This document shows, piece by piece, positions 1 to 11,126 of a DNA stretch of 64,000 nucleotides. A model generated the notes under the pieces. It worked only from the letters and a program-made list of their open reading frames with translations, had not been told where the DNA came from and did no database searches. Both the position numbers and the translations under genes were made by a program. Each line of letters opens with the position of its first letter. The first letter of the stretch is position 1. This DNA is from an uncultured bacterium (lineage in GTDB: Bacteria; Pseudomonadota; Alphaproteobacteria; CAJXXZ01; 1604HC), in the NCBI GenBank assembly GCA_913063285.1, contig CAJXXZ010000001.1, positions 1 through 64,000 on the forward strand. Reading direction: 5' to 3'.

Positions 1-207
1 TATCATATAATGTAAAATGCTAAGTCTAAAATGGATACGTGAAAATCAAAATATATTAAAAGAAAATTTAAAAAGACTTTTAATTTTGCAACATACTTTA
101 AATTTATTACTAACCTAAATATTCATAAAAAATTACGAAACTAAGTATGAACTACAAATATAAAACTACAAGATTATATAAACATTAGTCATTTAAATAA
201 AACTCAT

Positions 208-855
208 TTAATTACGACGATTTTGTTCTAAATACGAAAATATTTTTAGTGCAACATTTTCCGTAGCATTTACTCCAGATTGTAATGCAACTGAAAGAAG
301 TATAGTACCTGACACTGCTCTTATAACTTGAACAGTTTCTTTGGTAAGATATATCTTTCCGTATCTACATCCAAGTGAAAGAATCAAATATGATGTAAGT
401 AGTACTAATAAAACAATGCACAAAATTATACCTTGCATGGCATATGATTCAGCTTGTTTCATATATGAAATTACAAATGAAAATGTTCCAGGCCCTGCTA
501 ATAATGGAATTGCCAAAGGATAGACTGATGCATCAGATGATGTGTAGCAACTATTATCATCACTTTCACATACTATCATATCATATGCTGATTTACCTAT
601 AAGAATACATCCTGTAAATTGTAAAGCTGGTAGTGAAATTGATAAAATATCTAATAGAGGTCCACCAATTAATGCACATATGACTACTAAGAAAGATGCA
701 ACCTTCATAGCTTTTTTTACTGTATTTTGCTGTTCTTCATTTGAAAGATGAGCTGTATATGCAATAAATACCGGTAAATTTAGCAAAGGATTAAATATAA
801 CTAAAATGCTGACAAATGCTTTAATAAAATACATCACTTTAGTTTCATCTATCAT
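208..855 (-). CDS. MarC family integral membrane protein
   Basis: 215 aa, multiple hydrophobic helices; N-terminal 'FVSILVIFNPLLNLPVF' and 'LAIPLLAGPGTFS' typical of the MarC/NAAT family. Confidence 0.85.
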   Translation of the reverse strand: MIDETKVMYFIKAFVSILVIFNPLLNLPVFIAYTAHLSNEEQQNTVKKAMKVASFLVVICALIGGPLLDILSISLPALQFTGCILIGKSAYDMIVCESDDNSCYTSSDASVYPLAIPLLAGPGTFSFVISYMKQAESYAMQGIILCIVLLVLLTSYLILSLGCRYGKIYLTKETVQVIRAVSGTILLSVALQSGVNATENVALKIFSYLEQNRRN

Positions 856-914
856 ATTTGCATAAAATTTTCAATATTGTTTTTGATTTATTACTTACTT
901 TTATTAAATAATAT

Positions 915-1685
915 TTAAATTAACTCAATTTCACCTTTATATACAATACAAGCATGACCTGTTTGAACAATTGATTTATCATGTTCTTGTTTCATATGTA
1001 ATATTCCTCCTTGCATGATAATTTCACACTCATTTTGCACATAATTTAGCTGTATTAGTACATTAAATGCTGCCAAAGCACCAGATCCACAAGCTTGTGT
1101 TACTCCTACTCCTCTTTCAAAAATTTGCATTTTCCACTGCTCATCAAAATATATCCACATTACATTTATGTCATCAAAATTTTGACGTATTTTTTCAATA
1201 ATAAAATGCCAATCAGTTAATTTCTCATTACGTAAAAGCACTATATGCTCATTTCCTACATCAACATGATATGCATCAGTTAAAGTCAAAACTTTACGTA
1301 TTAAAGCTTGATTTTGATATTTCACTTTCACCTTACCCTTTTCACAAGAAGCTTCAAATACAAAATTTTCGACTTTGATTTTTACTTTATTTAACTGTCT
1401 TGTTTGTTGTAAAAGTAATGCAATACATCTTAATCCATTACCACATAACTTTGCTTCTGATCCATTCATATTCCAAAAATATGCTTTAAATGTTAACATA
1501 TCAATTTTTTCAAACGCAATTATTGTATCACATCCAATACCTGTATATCTGTTTGATATTTTGTGTAAAATCTTTCTATTTGCAATTAATTGATCAAATT
1601 CTTTTTTAGTAATAGCATTTTCATTTAAATCAAATATAACAAAATCATTGCTTAAACTATGACTCTTGTAAAAAATATACATCAA
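915..1685 (-). CDS. dapF: diaminopimelate epimerase
   Basis: Both catalytic-Cys motifs: 'CGNGLRCIA' and 'ACGSGALAA'. Confidence 0.92.
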   Translation of the reverse strand: MMYIFYKSHSLSNDFVIFDLNENAITKKEFDQLIANRKILHKISNRYTGIGCDTIIAFEKIDMLTFKAYFWNMNGSEAKLCGNGLRCIALLLQQTRQLNKVKIKVENFVFEASCEKGKVKVKYQNQALIRKVLTLTDAYHVDVGNEHIVLLRNEKLTDWHFIIEKIRQNFDDINVMWIYFDEQWKMQIFERGVGVTQACGSGALAAFNVLIQLNYVQNECEIIMQGGILHMKQEHDKSIVQTGHACIVYKGEIELI

Positions 1686-1768
1686 TGTAGTATATCAGAA
1701 ATATTCTCAATAATTGTAGGTAGAAATTATAGGTAGAATCAAATATTTACATATGCTACAATTTCGTA

Positions 1769-2311
1769 ATGTTATTATCTGACAATCAAATTCGCAAGTA
1801 TGTAAAAAAAAATGACATGATATCTCCATTTATAGAAAGACAGACAAATGGTATTTCTTCTGGTTTATCATCATATGGATATGATATACGTGTCTCTGAT
1901 AATTTTTTGGTATGTAAACATGATGATCATAAATATATTGATCCAAAAAATTTTGATAAAAGTGTTTTAAAAAACGAAAATGGAAATTTACTACTTCCTG
2001 CTCATGGTTTTGCTCTTGGACATAGCGTTGAATATCTTAAAATTCCAAAAAATATCATAGTTATTTGTATGGGCAAATCGACATATGCACGCTGTGGATT
2101 GATAGTTCATGTTACACCACTTGAGCCTGGATGGGAAGGTCAAGTAACATTAGAATTTTCAAATACCACTTCATTACCAGTAAAAATTTATGCAAATGAA
2201 GGAATTTGTCAACTAATGTTTTTTGAATGTGATCCTTGTGAGATAGCATATAATGATAGAAATGGAAAGTATATGAAGCAACTTGGTATTACATTACCAA
2301 AAACTCGCTGA
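1769..2311 (+). CDS. dcd: dCTP deaminase
   Basis: 'GLSSYGYDIRVS', 'GKSTYARCGLIVHVTPLEPGWEGQVTLEFSN' motifs. Confidence 0.95.
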   Translation: MLLSDNQIRKYVKKNDMISPFIERQTNGISSGLSSYGYDIRVSDNFLVCKHDDHKYIDPKNFDKSVLKNENGNLLLPAHGFALGHSVEYLKIPKNIIVICMGKSTYARCGLIVHVTPLEPGWEGQVTLEFSNTTSLPVKIYANEGICQLMFFECDPCEIAYNDRNGKYMKQLGITLPKTR

Positions 2312-2326
2312 CATTACTTAAGTACA

Positions 2327-2758
2327 ATGTTTATAGATGACTTATATTGGATGAATCTAATTACAAATCGAGCTTATAAAGTATATTCAGAAGTTCCTGT
2401 GGTTTGTGCATTAGTAAATTTAAATGGAAAATCAATAATTACCGAAAATTATGTTGAAAGAAACAAATGCCCTATTCATCATGCGGAAATATTAGCTATT
2501 CAACAGGCTTGTAAAAAATGGAAATGCAAATTTCTTGATCAATGTACTATATATGTCACACTTGAGCCATGTAAAATGTGTGAAGAAGCAATTTATATAT
2601 CTCGTATTTTTCGTGTAGTCTTTGGTGCATTTTCAAATCAGCAATTTACAAATCAAAAATATACAAATTCTTATAATATAATTGGAGGAGTATATGAAAA
2701 AAAAAATAGCACACTACTTACAAAATTTTTTAGTAAATTAAGAAATACTGAAGTCTAG
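2327..2758 (+). CDS. tadA: tRNA-specific adenosine deaminase
   Basis: Cytidine/deoxycytidylate deaminase zinc motifs 'HAEILAI' and 'LEPCKMCEEAI'. Confidence 0.9.
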   Translation: MFIDDLYWMNLITNRAYKVYSEVPVVCALVNLNGKSIITENYVERNKCPIHHAEILAIQQACKKWKCKFLDQCTIYVTLEPCKMCEEAIYISRIFRVVFGAFSNQQFTNQKYTNSYNIIGGVYEKKNSTLLTKFFSKLRNTEV

Positions 2759-2810
2759 CGATATATTTTATAATAAATTCATCATAATATTGCTATTAAT
2801 CGTATAATAA

Positions 2811-2840
2811 TTGACTTTTATAGAAAAAAAGAGGTATAAT
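2811..2840 (+). promoter_or_regulatory. sigma70-type promoter TTGACT-18-TATAAT, 8 nt before GTG start
   Basis: TTGACT 2811-2816, TATAAT 2835-2840. Confidence 0.8.
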
Positions 2841-2848
2841 AAAATTAT

Positions 2849-4162
2849 GTGAGATATATATTATCAATTATTGTATCAAGTTCAATAGCGATGCATAATG
2901 GTATGGAAATAACTTCTGTATCACAAGTTCAATCATCAATGCAGCTTAGTATAAAAGAAAAATTACGAACTCTATCTGAATACTACAGAGATTACTCAGC
3001 TACTCAAGCACAGATTGAAAGACAACAAGAAGTACTGAGAGCTAATGACTTAATTAATAGTTTAACACTACAGTTCGCTTACAGAAAACATATGATGACA
3101 ATTGCTGATATGAATTTAAATTTCGATATTGCAAAAGATATTGCAAGTTATGTGATACAAGTATCAAATTTAGACGATGTGCAAGAAGAAATGAGATTAT
3201 ATCCAGAATTAAGAAATATAAATCTAGGTCATATACGTGATACTGGTCTTCTAGAAGCTGCTCTAATTTTTCGAGCAATACAAGTAGATGATACAACTTA
3301 CTTTACTGGAAATCATATAGAAGAAGAATTAGAAGAGCATATTAAGAATATAAAGATCTTATTAGATATAAATCCTTATATGAATTCAGAACTTCAAGAG
3401 CAGATAAAATTTAATCTACTAAAATCAATAGGCATTCCATACTGAGCTTTACCACGGGAATCACAATCGTATATAGCATCTATATGTGAAGATTTAAATT
3501 TAAAAGGAGATTTCGAAGTTCTCAGACAAGCATTATATATAAATGATATTCTTTATATTCAAGAAGGTTCCATCACACTGAAACAACATATTAATAATGT
3601 CAATGATCTATTAGATAGTAATTCTAAAATGAACTCAAAACTTCGAAGTCATATAGTACTTAATTTACTTAAAACATTACATGAATATTATAAGAGTAAT
3701 GAGAATATATCAGATGAAGTAATACACTACATGATACCTATCATTCAAAGATTAAGGCCAGAAGAAGCAATAAAATTTTATCAAGATGATAAACTTTCTA
3801 ACACATCTGATGGCTTTGCAATGATACACTTTTCAATTATACAATATATGCAAGATGAGACACTTGAAGCACTTATAATGCATATTTGTGAATATATAAA
3901 TGTGTTAGGTTATGACCGTGCGACGCGTATAAAGCTTGATTTTATATTATTTGAAAACACAGGGGATGATACTGCACAAAAATTAAAAATAATTAAAGAT
4001 GTGCTACAGTTGAATATAAATAAAAACATAGAAAAGATTAAAGAAGAAGAGAGAGTAGGAGTTGATGATTCTCTTTTAGTAGCTAATACTTATTATATAT
4101 CAATATTACGTAACAAAAATGAGAAATTTAGTAGTTATCTTGATATATTAAATTCTAAATGA
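2849..4162 (+). pseudogene. secreted helical-repeat family member 1, interrupted by an in-frame TGA at 3443-3445
   Basis: ORFs 2849-3445 and 3629-4162 are in the same frame; 3446-3628 is open (ALPRESQSYIASICEDLNLKGDFEVLRQALYINDILYIQEGSITLKQHINNVNDLLDSNSK) and matches the paralogues; signal peptide MRYILSIIVSSSIAM. Confidence 0.75.
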
Positions 4163-4321
4163 TATGACGAACATGAATATATTTGACTCATTTATATTGC
4201 TGATGAGTATACTATCAAAAATTTCACTTTATTCAATCAATATTTTGTTTTAAAGATCATCATAATATCTTTATTGATTTTATAAAACTTGACTTATTAA
4301 AAAAAGAGATACAATATGATT

Positions 4322-5832
4322 GTGAGATAAACACTATCAATTATTTTATCAAATTCGATAGCAATGCATAATAGTATTGCAACAACTACTATACTTCGAG
4401 ATCTACAGTTGACACAAATACAAGATCGAGTTCGAGCTCTAGCTCTCAGAATAGATCCAGAACAGATTGAAATGCAAGAAGCTGTTATAAGACGTAGTCC
4501 TCTAACTGAAATGATCTTAAATCAAAAGCCTGATGTAGGAGTTGCTCTTATACAAGTTCCTGGTATAAAGGAGAAAGTCAATATTGCACAACATATCGCA
4601 AGCTATTTACCCACTATAGAAGACTTGACTCCTTTACATGTGCAAGAAGCAATGATGTTACAGCCGAATTTAAAAGTTATAAATAGAGAGTATGTAAGTG
4701 ATTCTAATCTTCTAAAAGTTGCTCTTATTATTCAAGGAATAAAAGCAAATAATTCTAATCATTTCACTGCAAATAATTATTTCATTGAAAATATAAAAGA
4801 AGAAAGATTGGAACATATTAAGGATATGAAGGCTCTACTAGATGAAAATTCTAACATGAACTCAAAATTTTGAGATGAGATAAAAGTCAATTTACTAAAA
4901 TCAGTAGGAGATCGATTCATTGATTTACCAGATGAATTCACATCATTTATAAAATTTGTTTATGATGATTTAGGAGTGAAAAGAAATATTACACATTGCA
5001 TACAAGCATTACAAATAGATTCCATGAATTATTTTAAAAAGAATTTGAAGCTCATATTGAAGAATTAGTAGAAAGACATGATAACTTAGAAGGCCTTATA
5101 CAAGGAGAAATGGAAATACAAAGACAATATGTTGATCATAAAAGAGAAAGACTTATAAGAATAAATACAGAACAAGAAGTAGAAAGACGAGAAATAGAAA
5201 GAGAAATAAGAAGAGATGCAGAAAAAGTAGTAAAAAGACGAGTAAGAGAAGAAGTATTAATACGTTATTTTTCGGAAAATTTTAATGAAGTAACAAACCA
5301 TGTTAAAGATGTGAAAGCTCTACTAGATGCAAATTCTAGTATGAACTCTAAACTTAGAAGTCATATTCGAGTTACCCTACTTACAACATTAAATAAATAT
5401 TATGATTATCTACAATATAATGAAAGATCTTTCGTCCTCTCCATTCTTAAGAGCTTAACTAAAGAAGAGGCCATAAAGTTTTATGAAGATACCATAGGTA
5501 ATAGTAGAAGTGACTATTTTTCAAATATACAGCATATACCAAATGAAACAGCAAAAAAACTTATGCAGTACGTTTGTGACAATATAGCATATATGATATC
5601 AGGTGGTTCTGTACAATATATAAACCTTAATTTAGGATTATTTGCAAGTAAAGTAGATCGTGATGTAGAAAAATTAGAAATATTGAGAAATGTTTTGCAG
5701 TCAAATATAGAAACAGCACAATCTCAGCTTAGAGTAGAACAGACATCTCAAGTTCAAAATGAAGTTATTTTACAACAATTAAATCAGAAAATTGGTTCTT
5801 TAAAAGGTTATCTTAACCAACTAAATAATTAA
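4322..5832 (+). pseudogene. secreted helical-repeat family member 2, multiply disrupted
   Basis: TAA at codon 3 (4328-4330), TGA at 4871-4873, and a -1 frameshift in an A-run near 5040; coding continues into ORF 5110-5832. Confidence 0.78.
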
Positions 5833-5912
5833 TGATATGAAGCATTCTTAATATAATAATTTGCTATATCTTTTTAAATTTATCCTATCAACATTATTCA
5901 AACTTTTAGTAC

Positions 5913-5941
5913 TTGACTTACATACTAAAAATAGATATAAT
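5913..5941 (+). promoter_or_regulatory. sigma70-type promoter TTGACT-17-TATAAT, 8 nt before ATG
   Basis: TTGACT 5913-5918, TATAAT 5936-5941, ATG 5950. Confidence 0.82.
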
Positions 5942-5949
5942 AAATTATT

Positions 5950-6975
5950 ATGAGCTTTATATTAATCTTCATATTCTCAAGTTGTGTTGCGATACCAGAT
6001 CTACCGGAAAGGTTTGATAAACGACAAACAGATTCAATAAATATACCTGAAAGGAGCAGTTTAACTCCGGCATCTCAAGGTACAATATTATCAAATATAC
6101 GAGATAGATTCAAAAATCTATTTGGATCTGAAACTACCTTAGCGACTCCAAAACAGATTCAAAAAGAGGAAGCAAAAATAAGAGATAGTGAAGTAACTTT
6201 CGACGGGAGTTATCATCAGTTGCTAGGACAAATGAATACACATCGACATTTAAAACATATAAATCTAGATAATATACGCGATCCAGAGCTTTTAAAGCTT
6301 GCTCAAATGATTCGAGGAGTACAAGTAGATTCCCCCAGTTATTTTGGTAAAAATTATAAAGAGAAAATAGCAAGACATATTGCTCATATGAAAAATCTAC
6401 TAAATAGTAGTCCTAATATAGACAGTATAATTCAAGATCATATACGAGCTAATCTAATTAAAATAACAAAGCATTGTTATAAGAATCTACCATATGAAGA
6501 AAAATCATTTATAGTATCTATTCTAAACAACTTTAATGTAGAAGAAGCTCTAATATTATATGAGGATTTTAATCTTTTTAGAGAAAGAAAGTCGCAATTT
6601 TCAATCATAGAAGATATGCCAGAAGATACAATTCGAGAATTTATGTCTTACATTTTTAATAATTATGATTTAAATGACCGACGTATTCTTGAATATGTAA
6701 TACATGATATACATAAGTTTGCAAATACAAAAGGTCATGATGCAAAAAAATTAAAAATAATAAAAGGTGTTATTCAGTCAAGGATAGGCAAAATGACAGA
6801 TACAATCCAATCTAAAAACGAAAGTATAAATAAGGCGAAGGAGATGATGAAGAAGATGGGGAATATTGAGGGAGGACGATTAAAAGTTATGAAGGATATA
6901 GAGAATATTGTGAGGCGATTAGAAGATGCGAAGAAGAAATTTCAAGATCTTCTTGATGAACTAAATTCTAAGTGA
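5950..6975 (+). CDS. secreted helical-repeat family member 3 (orphan, intact)
   Basis: 341 aa; hydrophobic N-terminus MSFILIFIFSSCVA; shares 'HIxxMKxLLxxxxxxxS..' and 'DAKKLKIIKGVIQS' segments with neighbours. Confidence 0.75.
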   Translation: MSFILIFIFSSCVAIPDLPERFDKRQTDSINIPERSSLTPASQGTILSNIRDRFKNLFGSETTLATPKQIQKEEAKIRDSEVTFDGSYHQLLGQMNTHRHLKHINLDNIRDPELLKLAQMIRGVQVDSPSYFGKNYKEKIARHIAHMKNLLNSSPNIDSIIQDHIRANLIKITKHCYKNLPYEEKSFIVSILNNFNVEEALILYEDFNLFRERKSQFSIIEDMPEDTIREFMSYIFNNYDLNDRRILEYVIHDIHKFANTKGHDAKKLKIIKGVIQSRIGKMTDTIQSKNESINKAKEMMKKMGNIEGGRLKVMKDIENIVRRLEDAKKKFQDLLDELNSK

Positions 6976-7004
6976 TGTAATGAATTTCATCATTTAATAT
7001 CATT

Positions 7005-7610
7005 TCACTTATTAGTCAACAGCTTATAATTTTTTATTTTTTTACTTAACTCAACCTCAAGTTTTTGCTGAATACACTCAAAATGCTCATCAGTAGAAAA
7101 TACAGACCATCGATCATCTTGCAAACTTTCATATATTTCTTTTACTTTTTTAAAAAAGCATGCGGATCGTTTTTCAAATCTATCTCTTTTATTATTACTT
7201 CTTGCAGTACCTTTAAAATAAAACACCATATTCGGCTCTAAATTAGACCAAAAATATTGCTCCATTACTTTTAAAATTTCAGTATTTAAGTATTCATCAC
7301 TAGCCTGTTGATAAGCATATGTCGAGTATTTGTATCGATCCATCAAAACCCATTTATTAGCAGCAAGAGCTGGTTTTAATATACAACGATCATGCCAATT
7401 TCGTAAACAGCTTATTAGTAAAAGCTCTTCCTTTGTGTTTAAATCATGATTCATTAGTACTTGTTTTATAGAATTTTGAAACTCAGATCCTGATAGCTCT
7501 TGTGTACATATATGATCAATACCATTTTCTTTTAAAAATTGACTACATCTACGAAGGTGGGATGTTTTACCAACTCTATCAGCTCCTTCAAAAACAATAA
7601 AAACAGACAT
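7005..7610 (-). CDS. tmk: thymidylate kinase
   Basis: P-loop 'FEGADRVGKTSHL', 'VLMDRYKYSTYAYQ'. Confidence 0.9.
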   Translation of the reverse strand: MSVFIVFEGADRVGKTSHLRRCSQFLKENGIDHICTQELSGSEFQNSIKQVLMNHDLNTKEELLLISCLRNWHDRCILKPALAANKWVLMDRYKYSTYAYQQASDEYLNTEILKVMEQYFWSNLEPNMVFYFKGTARSNNKRDRFEKRSACFFKKVKEIYESLQDDRWSVFSTDEHFECIQQKLEVELSKKIKNYKLLTNK

Positions 7611-7673
7611 AACTATTATTCATACCATATCATAATATCAAAATAAATCTATGTATAGTTAATTAGTTAATCA

Positions 7674-8729
7674 TTATGCATAAAGCCATCTCACTGCATA
7701 CTCTGCTAGTTTTCTTTGTAATGCAGTTAAATTCTTCATCTTAGCTAATTTAGGACAATATTCTCCTATTTTTTCTATTTTCTTAGAAATATTGCACACA
7801 TTATCCTTTAGGAAAAGCTCATATATGAGATCATAATTCATCTTATAGCATTTTTTTACTAAAGTAGCAGATATTATCTTATATATTGAATTAATATCAT
7901 GAAAATGATTAGAGTCATTAATGTGCTGATTTATGTATGTCATCAATTCTGCAAACTTATCAGGAGACATTGCATGCAGTATTTCTAGATTAAAACGAAA
8001 CAGATAATCTGCATATAAAGGATCATTAACTTTTTTATTTAAAATTAATATGATCTCTTTCGGCTTTAACTCACTATAAAGACTTTTTACAAAATCTTGT
8101 ATATCTGGCTGTAATTTCATTTCGAACATTACTTTAATTAAATTTATCATAATCTTAAATTGAACTTTGTAATCTAAATCTTCTTCTTTCATTAAAGAAA
8201 ATATATCATGAATCTGATGTACTTTATCATAGTAATCACTATCAGATGTCGAGTTAATAATTTTCCATCCTTTGAAAAGGATAGCAAATTTCTTTAGTTC
8301 TCTATCATGTATATCTGATAAATTGACTTTCTGTTCTTCAATAAAAGACATAATCTTTTGAATATTTGCACATGTAACGTTTTTCAATGATAGACCTTCT
8401 TCTTGTTGTAAAGAATCTGTACTCTGTTCCAAAGAAGATGTAAGCATATAAGGTGAATCAGATTTAGTAGTATGCTTTTGTAAAATATCATATAATAATT
8501 TATCATTTTTATACTCTTCTAAAATTTGCAAATCTAAACTTATAAGAAAAAGCATATCCTGCTGATCTGAATGAGGAAATTTTGTAGTAGTAACAGATGG
8601 ATCTGGTTGTCTTAAAGCTAAAGGCTCTTGACCATTTAATGAATCTGCACTATCTGGATATATTTTAAAAGAACCTGATTTATGCATTGATATTGAGTTT
8701 ATAAATATGATTGCTAATATGCACTTCAT
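7674..8729 (-). CDS. secreted helical-repeat family member 4; start re-assigned to ATG at 8729
   Basis: ORF track opens at 8813, but signal peptide MKCILAIIFINSISM begins at 8729, 6 nt from a TTGACT-17-TATAAT promoter lying inside the longer ORF. Confidence 0.75.
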   Translation of the reverse strand: MKCILAIIFINSISMHKSGSFKIYPDSADSLNGQEPLALRQPDPSVTTTKFPHSDQQDMLFLISLDLQILEEYKNDKLLYDILQKHTTKSDSPYMLTSSLEQSTDSLQQEEGLSLKNVTCANIQKIMSFIEEQKVNLSDIHDRELKKFAILFKGWKIINSTSDSDYYDKVHQIHDIFSLMKEEDLDYKVQFKIMINLIKVMFEMKLQPDIQDFVKSLYSELKPKEIILILNKKVNDPLYADYLFRFNLEILHAMSPDKFAELMTYINQHINDSNHFHDINSIYKIISATLVKKCYKMNYDLIYELFLKDNVCNISKKIEKIGEYCPKLAKMKNLTALQRKLAEYAVRWLYA

Positions 8730-8735
8730 AATTTT

Positions 8736-8764
8736 ATTATATACATTCATTTTGATGAAGTCAA
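8736..8764 (-). promoter_or_regulatory. sigma70-type promoter TTGACT-17-TATAAT
   Basis: AGTCAA 8759-8764 and ATTATA 8736-8741 on the + strand. Confidence 0.82.
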
Positions 8765-9101
8765 ATTTTTTAAATTCATATTCTTTATACAACAAGCATT
8801 TTGCTAACTTCATTGATTGATAGCATTTCTTTTACTTTTTTTTCTCAATATTCTATATATTCTTACTCAATTTTGATTTTTTCAACTATCATAAGTAATT
8901 TTATATGTATTTACAAAATAGTTAATTTTCATTTTAGATGAATGATTAATGAATATCTTTAAGTATAGTAGTCATGATTAATAGTATAACTTAACATTTC
9001 TTTTTTATCTTAAGAAAATATGTTTTGTTTGACTAAAAATTATTAAATGAACTTCATTGAATTTACTTTTCTTAAAACATTATTAATTTATTTAGTTCTA
9101 T

Positions 9102-10220
9102 CTACATTAAACCTAATACATCTTGAACAACACCTGAATTTAATTTTTCATGTAATGTAGAAGAATAATCCGATATTATTTGAATCTTTTTTCTTAACTC
9201 ATCAGCATTGAAATATGATGCATTTCTAATACCTAGTGATAATAATTTTTGTTCATTTGACATATGAGGAGAAAAATACTTTGTATATCTTATATTATGA
9301 TTATCAATACTGAATTTAGGTATATGACGAAGATTATCTTTCATATTAAAATGTATCATATTATGATGCAATCCTAAGTGAAAAGATATTAATTGAGCTA
9401 GCTCATCACTAATATCATTAATTGTATTCACATGTATTATAAACTGCTTAAAATCATCTATTGACATTCTATTTAATATATAAAGTTGTAGTTCAACATT
9501 TTTCTTCATATTTCTATATAAAATTGATATGATTTGTTCATGTGTTAGATTTTGTAAAAAAGATTCTATAATTTGAGATATATCTTCTGGTAATCTACAA
9601 TTATCGCAAATTGATAATAGATTGATTAATATTTCAGATTTCACTTCTAAATTTAGGTCTGTTCTATTTAATATAGATTGTAAATTATTTATATGCTGTA
9701 ATATTTCTTCATTTCTTTCATGATAAATATGTGTTACATATTGTGTTTGATCACCTTGATTAAAATCAAGTATAGATTTAATTTTCAGTGCTTGTGAAAG
9801 TGTAATAAATTCCTGTAGCATTTCATCATTTATATTGAAAACATCTATTTGCTGTTCTTTCATAGATAGTATTATCTTTTCAATATTTGACAAATTAATA
9901 CCTCCAAATAGAGAAGGATTATAGTCATGAATTACTTTAAGTGCCTCACTTGGAAATTGTGAAGATTCTGGAAGAGATTTAGATTTACATAAAAGAAGAA
10001 TTCTTCTTTTATGATCAGTCAAATCAATATTAACTCCATTTTCTTCTAAAATTTTACGTAATTTCATTTCGTCTGCTGAAATGTGAAAAGATGAATCGTG
10101 AATATCTTCTGAAATAGGTGCTTGAGATGTTAAATGTGAAGGAGGTTCTTCTAAAGAGCCTGGTTTAGGCATTGATATTGTGCTGATCAATATTGTTGCT
10201 AGCATTTGTTTTGTATACAT
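9102..10220 (-). CDS. secreted helical-repeat family member 5
   Basis: 372 aa; N-terminus MYTKQMLATILISTISM; similar to 11524-12546. Confidence 0.72.
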   Translation of the reverse strand: MYTKQMLATILISTISMPKPGSLEEPPSHLTSQAPISEDIHDSSFHISADEMKLRKILEENGVNIDLTDHKRRILLLCKSKSLPESSQFPSEALKVIHDYNPSLFGGINLSNIEKIILSMKEQQIDVFNINDEMLQEFITLSQALKIKSILDFNQGDQTQYVTHIYHERNEEILQHINNLQSILNRTDLNLEVKSEILINLLSICDNCRLPEDISQIIESFLQNLTHEQIISILYRNMKKNVELQLYILNRMSIDDFKQFIIHVNTINDISDELAQLISFHLGLHHNMIHFNMKDNLRHIPKFSIDNHNIRYTKYFSPHMSNEQKLLSLGIRNASYFNADELRKKIQIISDYSSTLHEKLNSGVVQDVLGLM

Positions 10221-10226
10221 GTCATG

Positions 10227-10255
10227 AAGATATAGCGCTTATTAAGTGTAGTCAA
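10227..10255 (-). promoter_or_regulatory. sigma70-type promoter TTGACT-17-TATCTT
   Basis: AGTCAA 10250-10255 and AAGATA 10227-10232 on the + strand; 6 nt from ATG. Confidence 0.7.
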
Positions 10256-10426
10256 GTTCTTTTTTTAATATATAAATTTTATATGAAATTTATTTACTAG
10301 TTTTTTAAGTCAATATATTGATTTATTTAATTAATTTGAACGACTACAGCTATTTTATTCATTTAAACACTTTAAAATTTCAAGAATTAATTATTATTTT
10401 TTCAATATTTTCTTAAAATATAGAAA

Positions 10427-10588
10427 TCAACTTACTTTTAAGTCAAAAGAAGTGTTTATGGTTAAATTCTCTTCAATTGGTTTAGCATCGCCTAGAATAC
10501 CTATGGATGCTAAAGTAGTTACAACCATTGCAAATTTAAATGCATCGTAAAGAAAATTTCTGATTTGCGGAATTGTTATTGTGAACAT
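10427..10588 (-). CDS. 53-aa small hydrophobic protein (below the ORF-track cutoff)
   Basis: MFTITIPQIRNFLYDAFKFAMVVTTLASIGILGDAKPIEENLTINTSFDLKVS; a degraded second copy lies at about 12650-12790. Confidence 0.45.
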   Translation of the reverse strand: MFTITIPQIRNFLYDAFKFAMVVTTLASIGILGDAKPIEENLTINTSFDLKVS

Positions 10589-10771
10589 ATTAAATATATA
10601 TCATTCATATATTAAAAAATCAATAATTATTTATATTAATTCAAAAAATCTTATTTAAAATCAAAATTTAGTATTTATTGTAATTCAAAATATATAATTT
10701 GAGCTATATCTTGTATAAGGGCTATAACATACTGTTGATTTATCATGTGATTTATTGTAAATTTAAAGTAT

Positions 10772-10846
10772 GGCGGGTGTAGCTCAATCGGTTAGAGCGT
10801 CAGATTGTGGTTCTGAAGGCCGTCGGTTCAATTCCGATCATTCGCC
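10772..10846 (+). tRNA. tRNA-His (GTG)
   Basis: Cloverleaf with anticodon loop TTGTGGT; G-1 (10772) opposite C73 (10846). Confidence 0.93.
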
Positions 10847-11126
10847 TACACAATAACATCTTTTATATTTATAAACATCAGAAATAATATTTAATTAATA
10901 TACAAATCTGCTTATATAAATTAGAAAAAAAATATTAATAAATATATTTGCTAAGTGATGCTATAGAGTGTCTTTAAAATTTAAAAAAATATAATTTTCA
11001 GTTAATGAGTAATATTATAAGTATATCCGAATATATATTGAATATTTTTATATGATATAATTTCCTTTAGCTAAAAATTTTAAATTAGCGTAATCATATA
11101 TATCTTTTAAAACATTATGATTAATT

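Noticed and set aside
1769-2758. dcd-tadA fusion by TGA read-through (both are in the same frame, 15 nt apart)
   Set aside because: Each protein ends and starts at the normal family boundary; same frame is expected by chance one time in three.
3443-4873. TGA reassigned to Trp (genetic code 4), because family genes contain in-frame TGA
   Set aside because: Conserved Trp residues in housekeeping genes use TGG, TGA ends dcd, rpsB and family members at sensible positions, and the internal TGAs align with Arg/Gln/Ile rather than Trp in paralogues.
8730-8813. N-terminal 28-aa extension of the 7674-8813 ORF
   Set aside because: It coincides with the -35/-10 promoter and places the signal peptide internally.
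10772-10772. Unusual tRNA-His lacking G-1 as in some alphaproteobacteria
   Set aside because: On careful alignment G-1 is encoded at 10772 and pairs with C73, the ordinary bacterial form.
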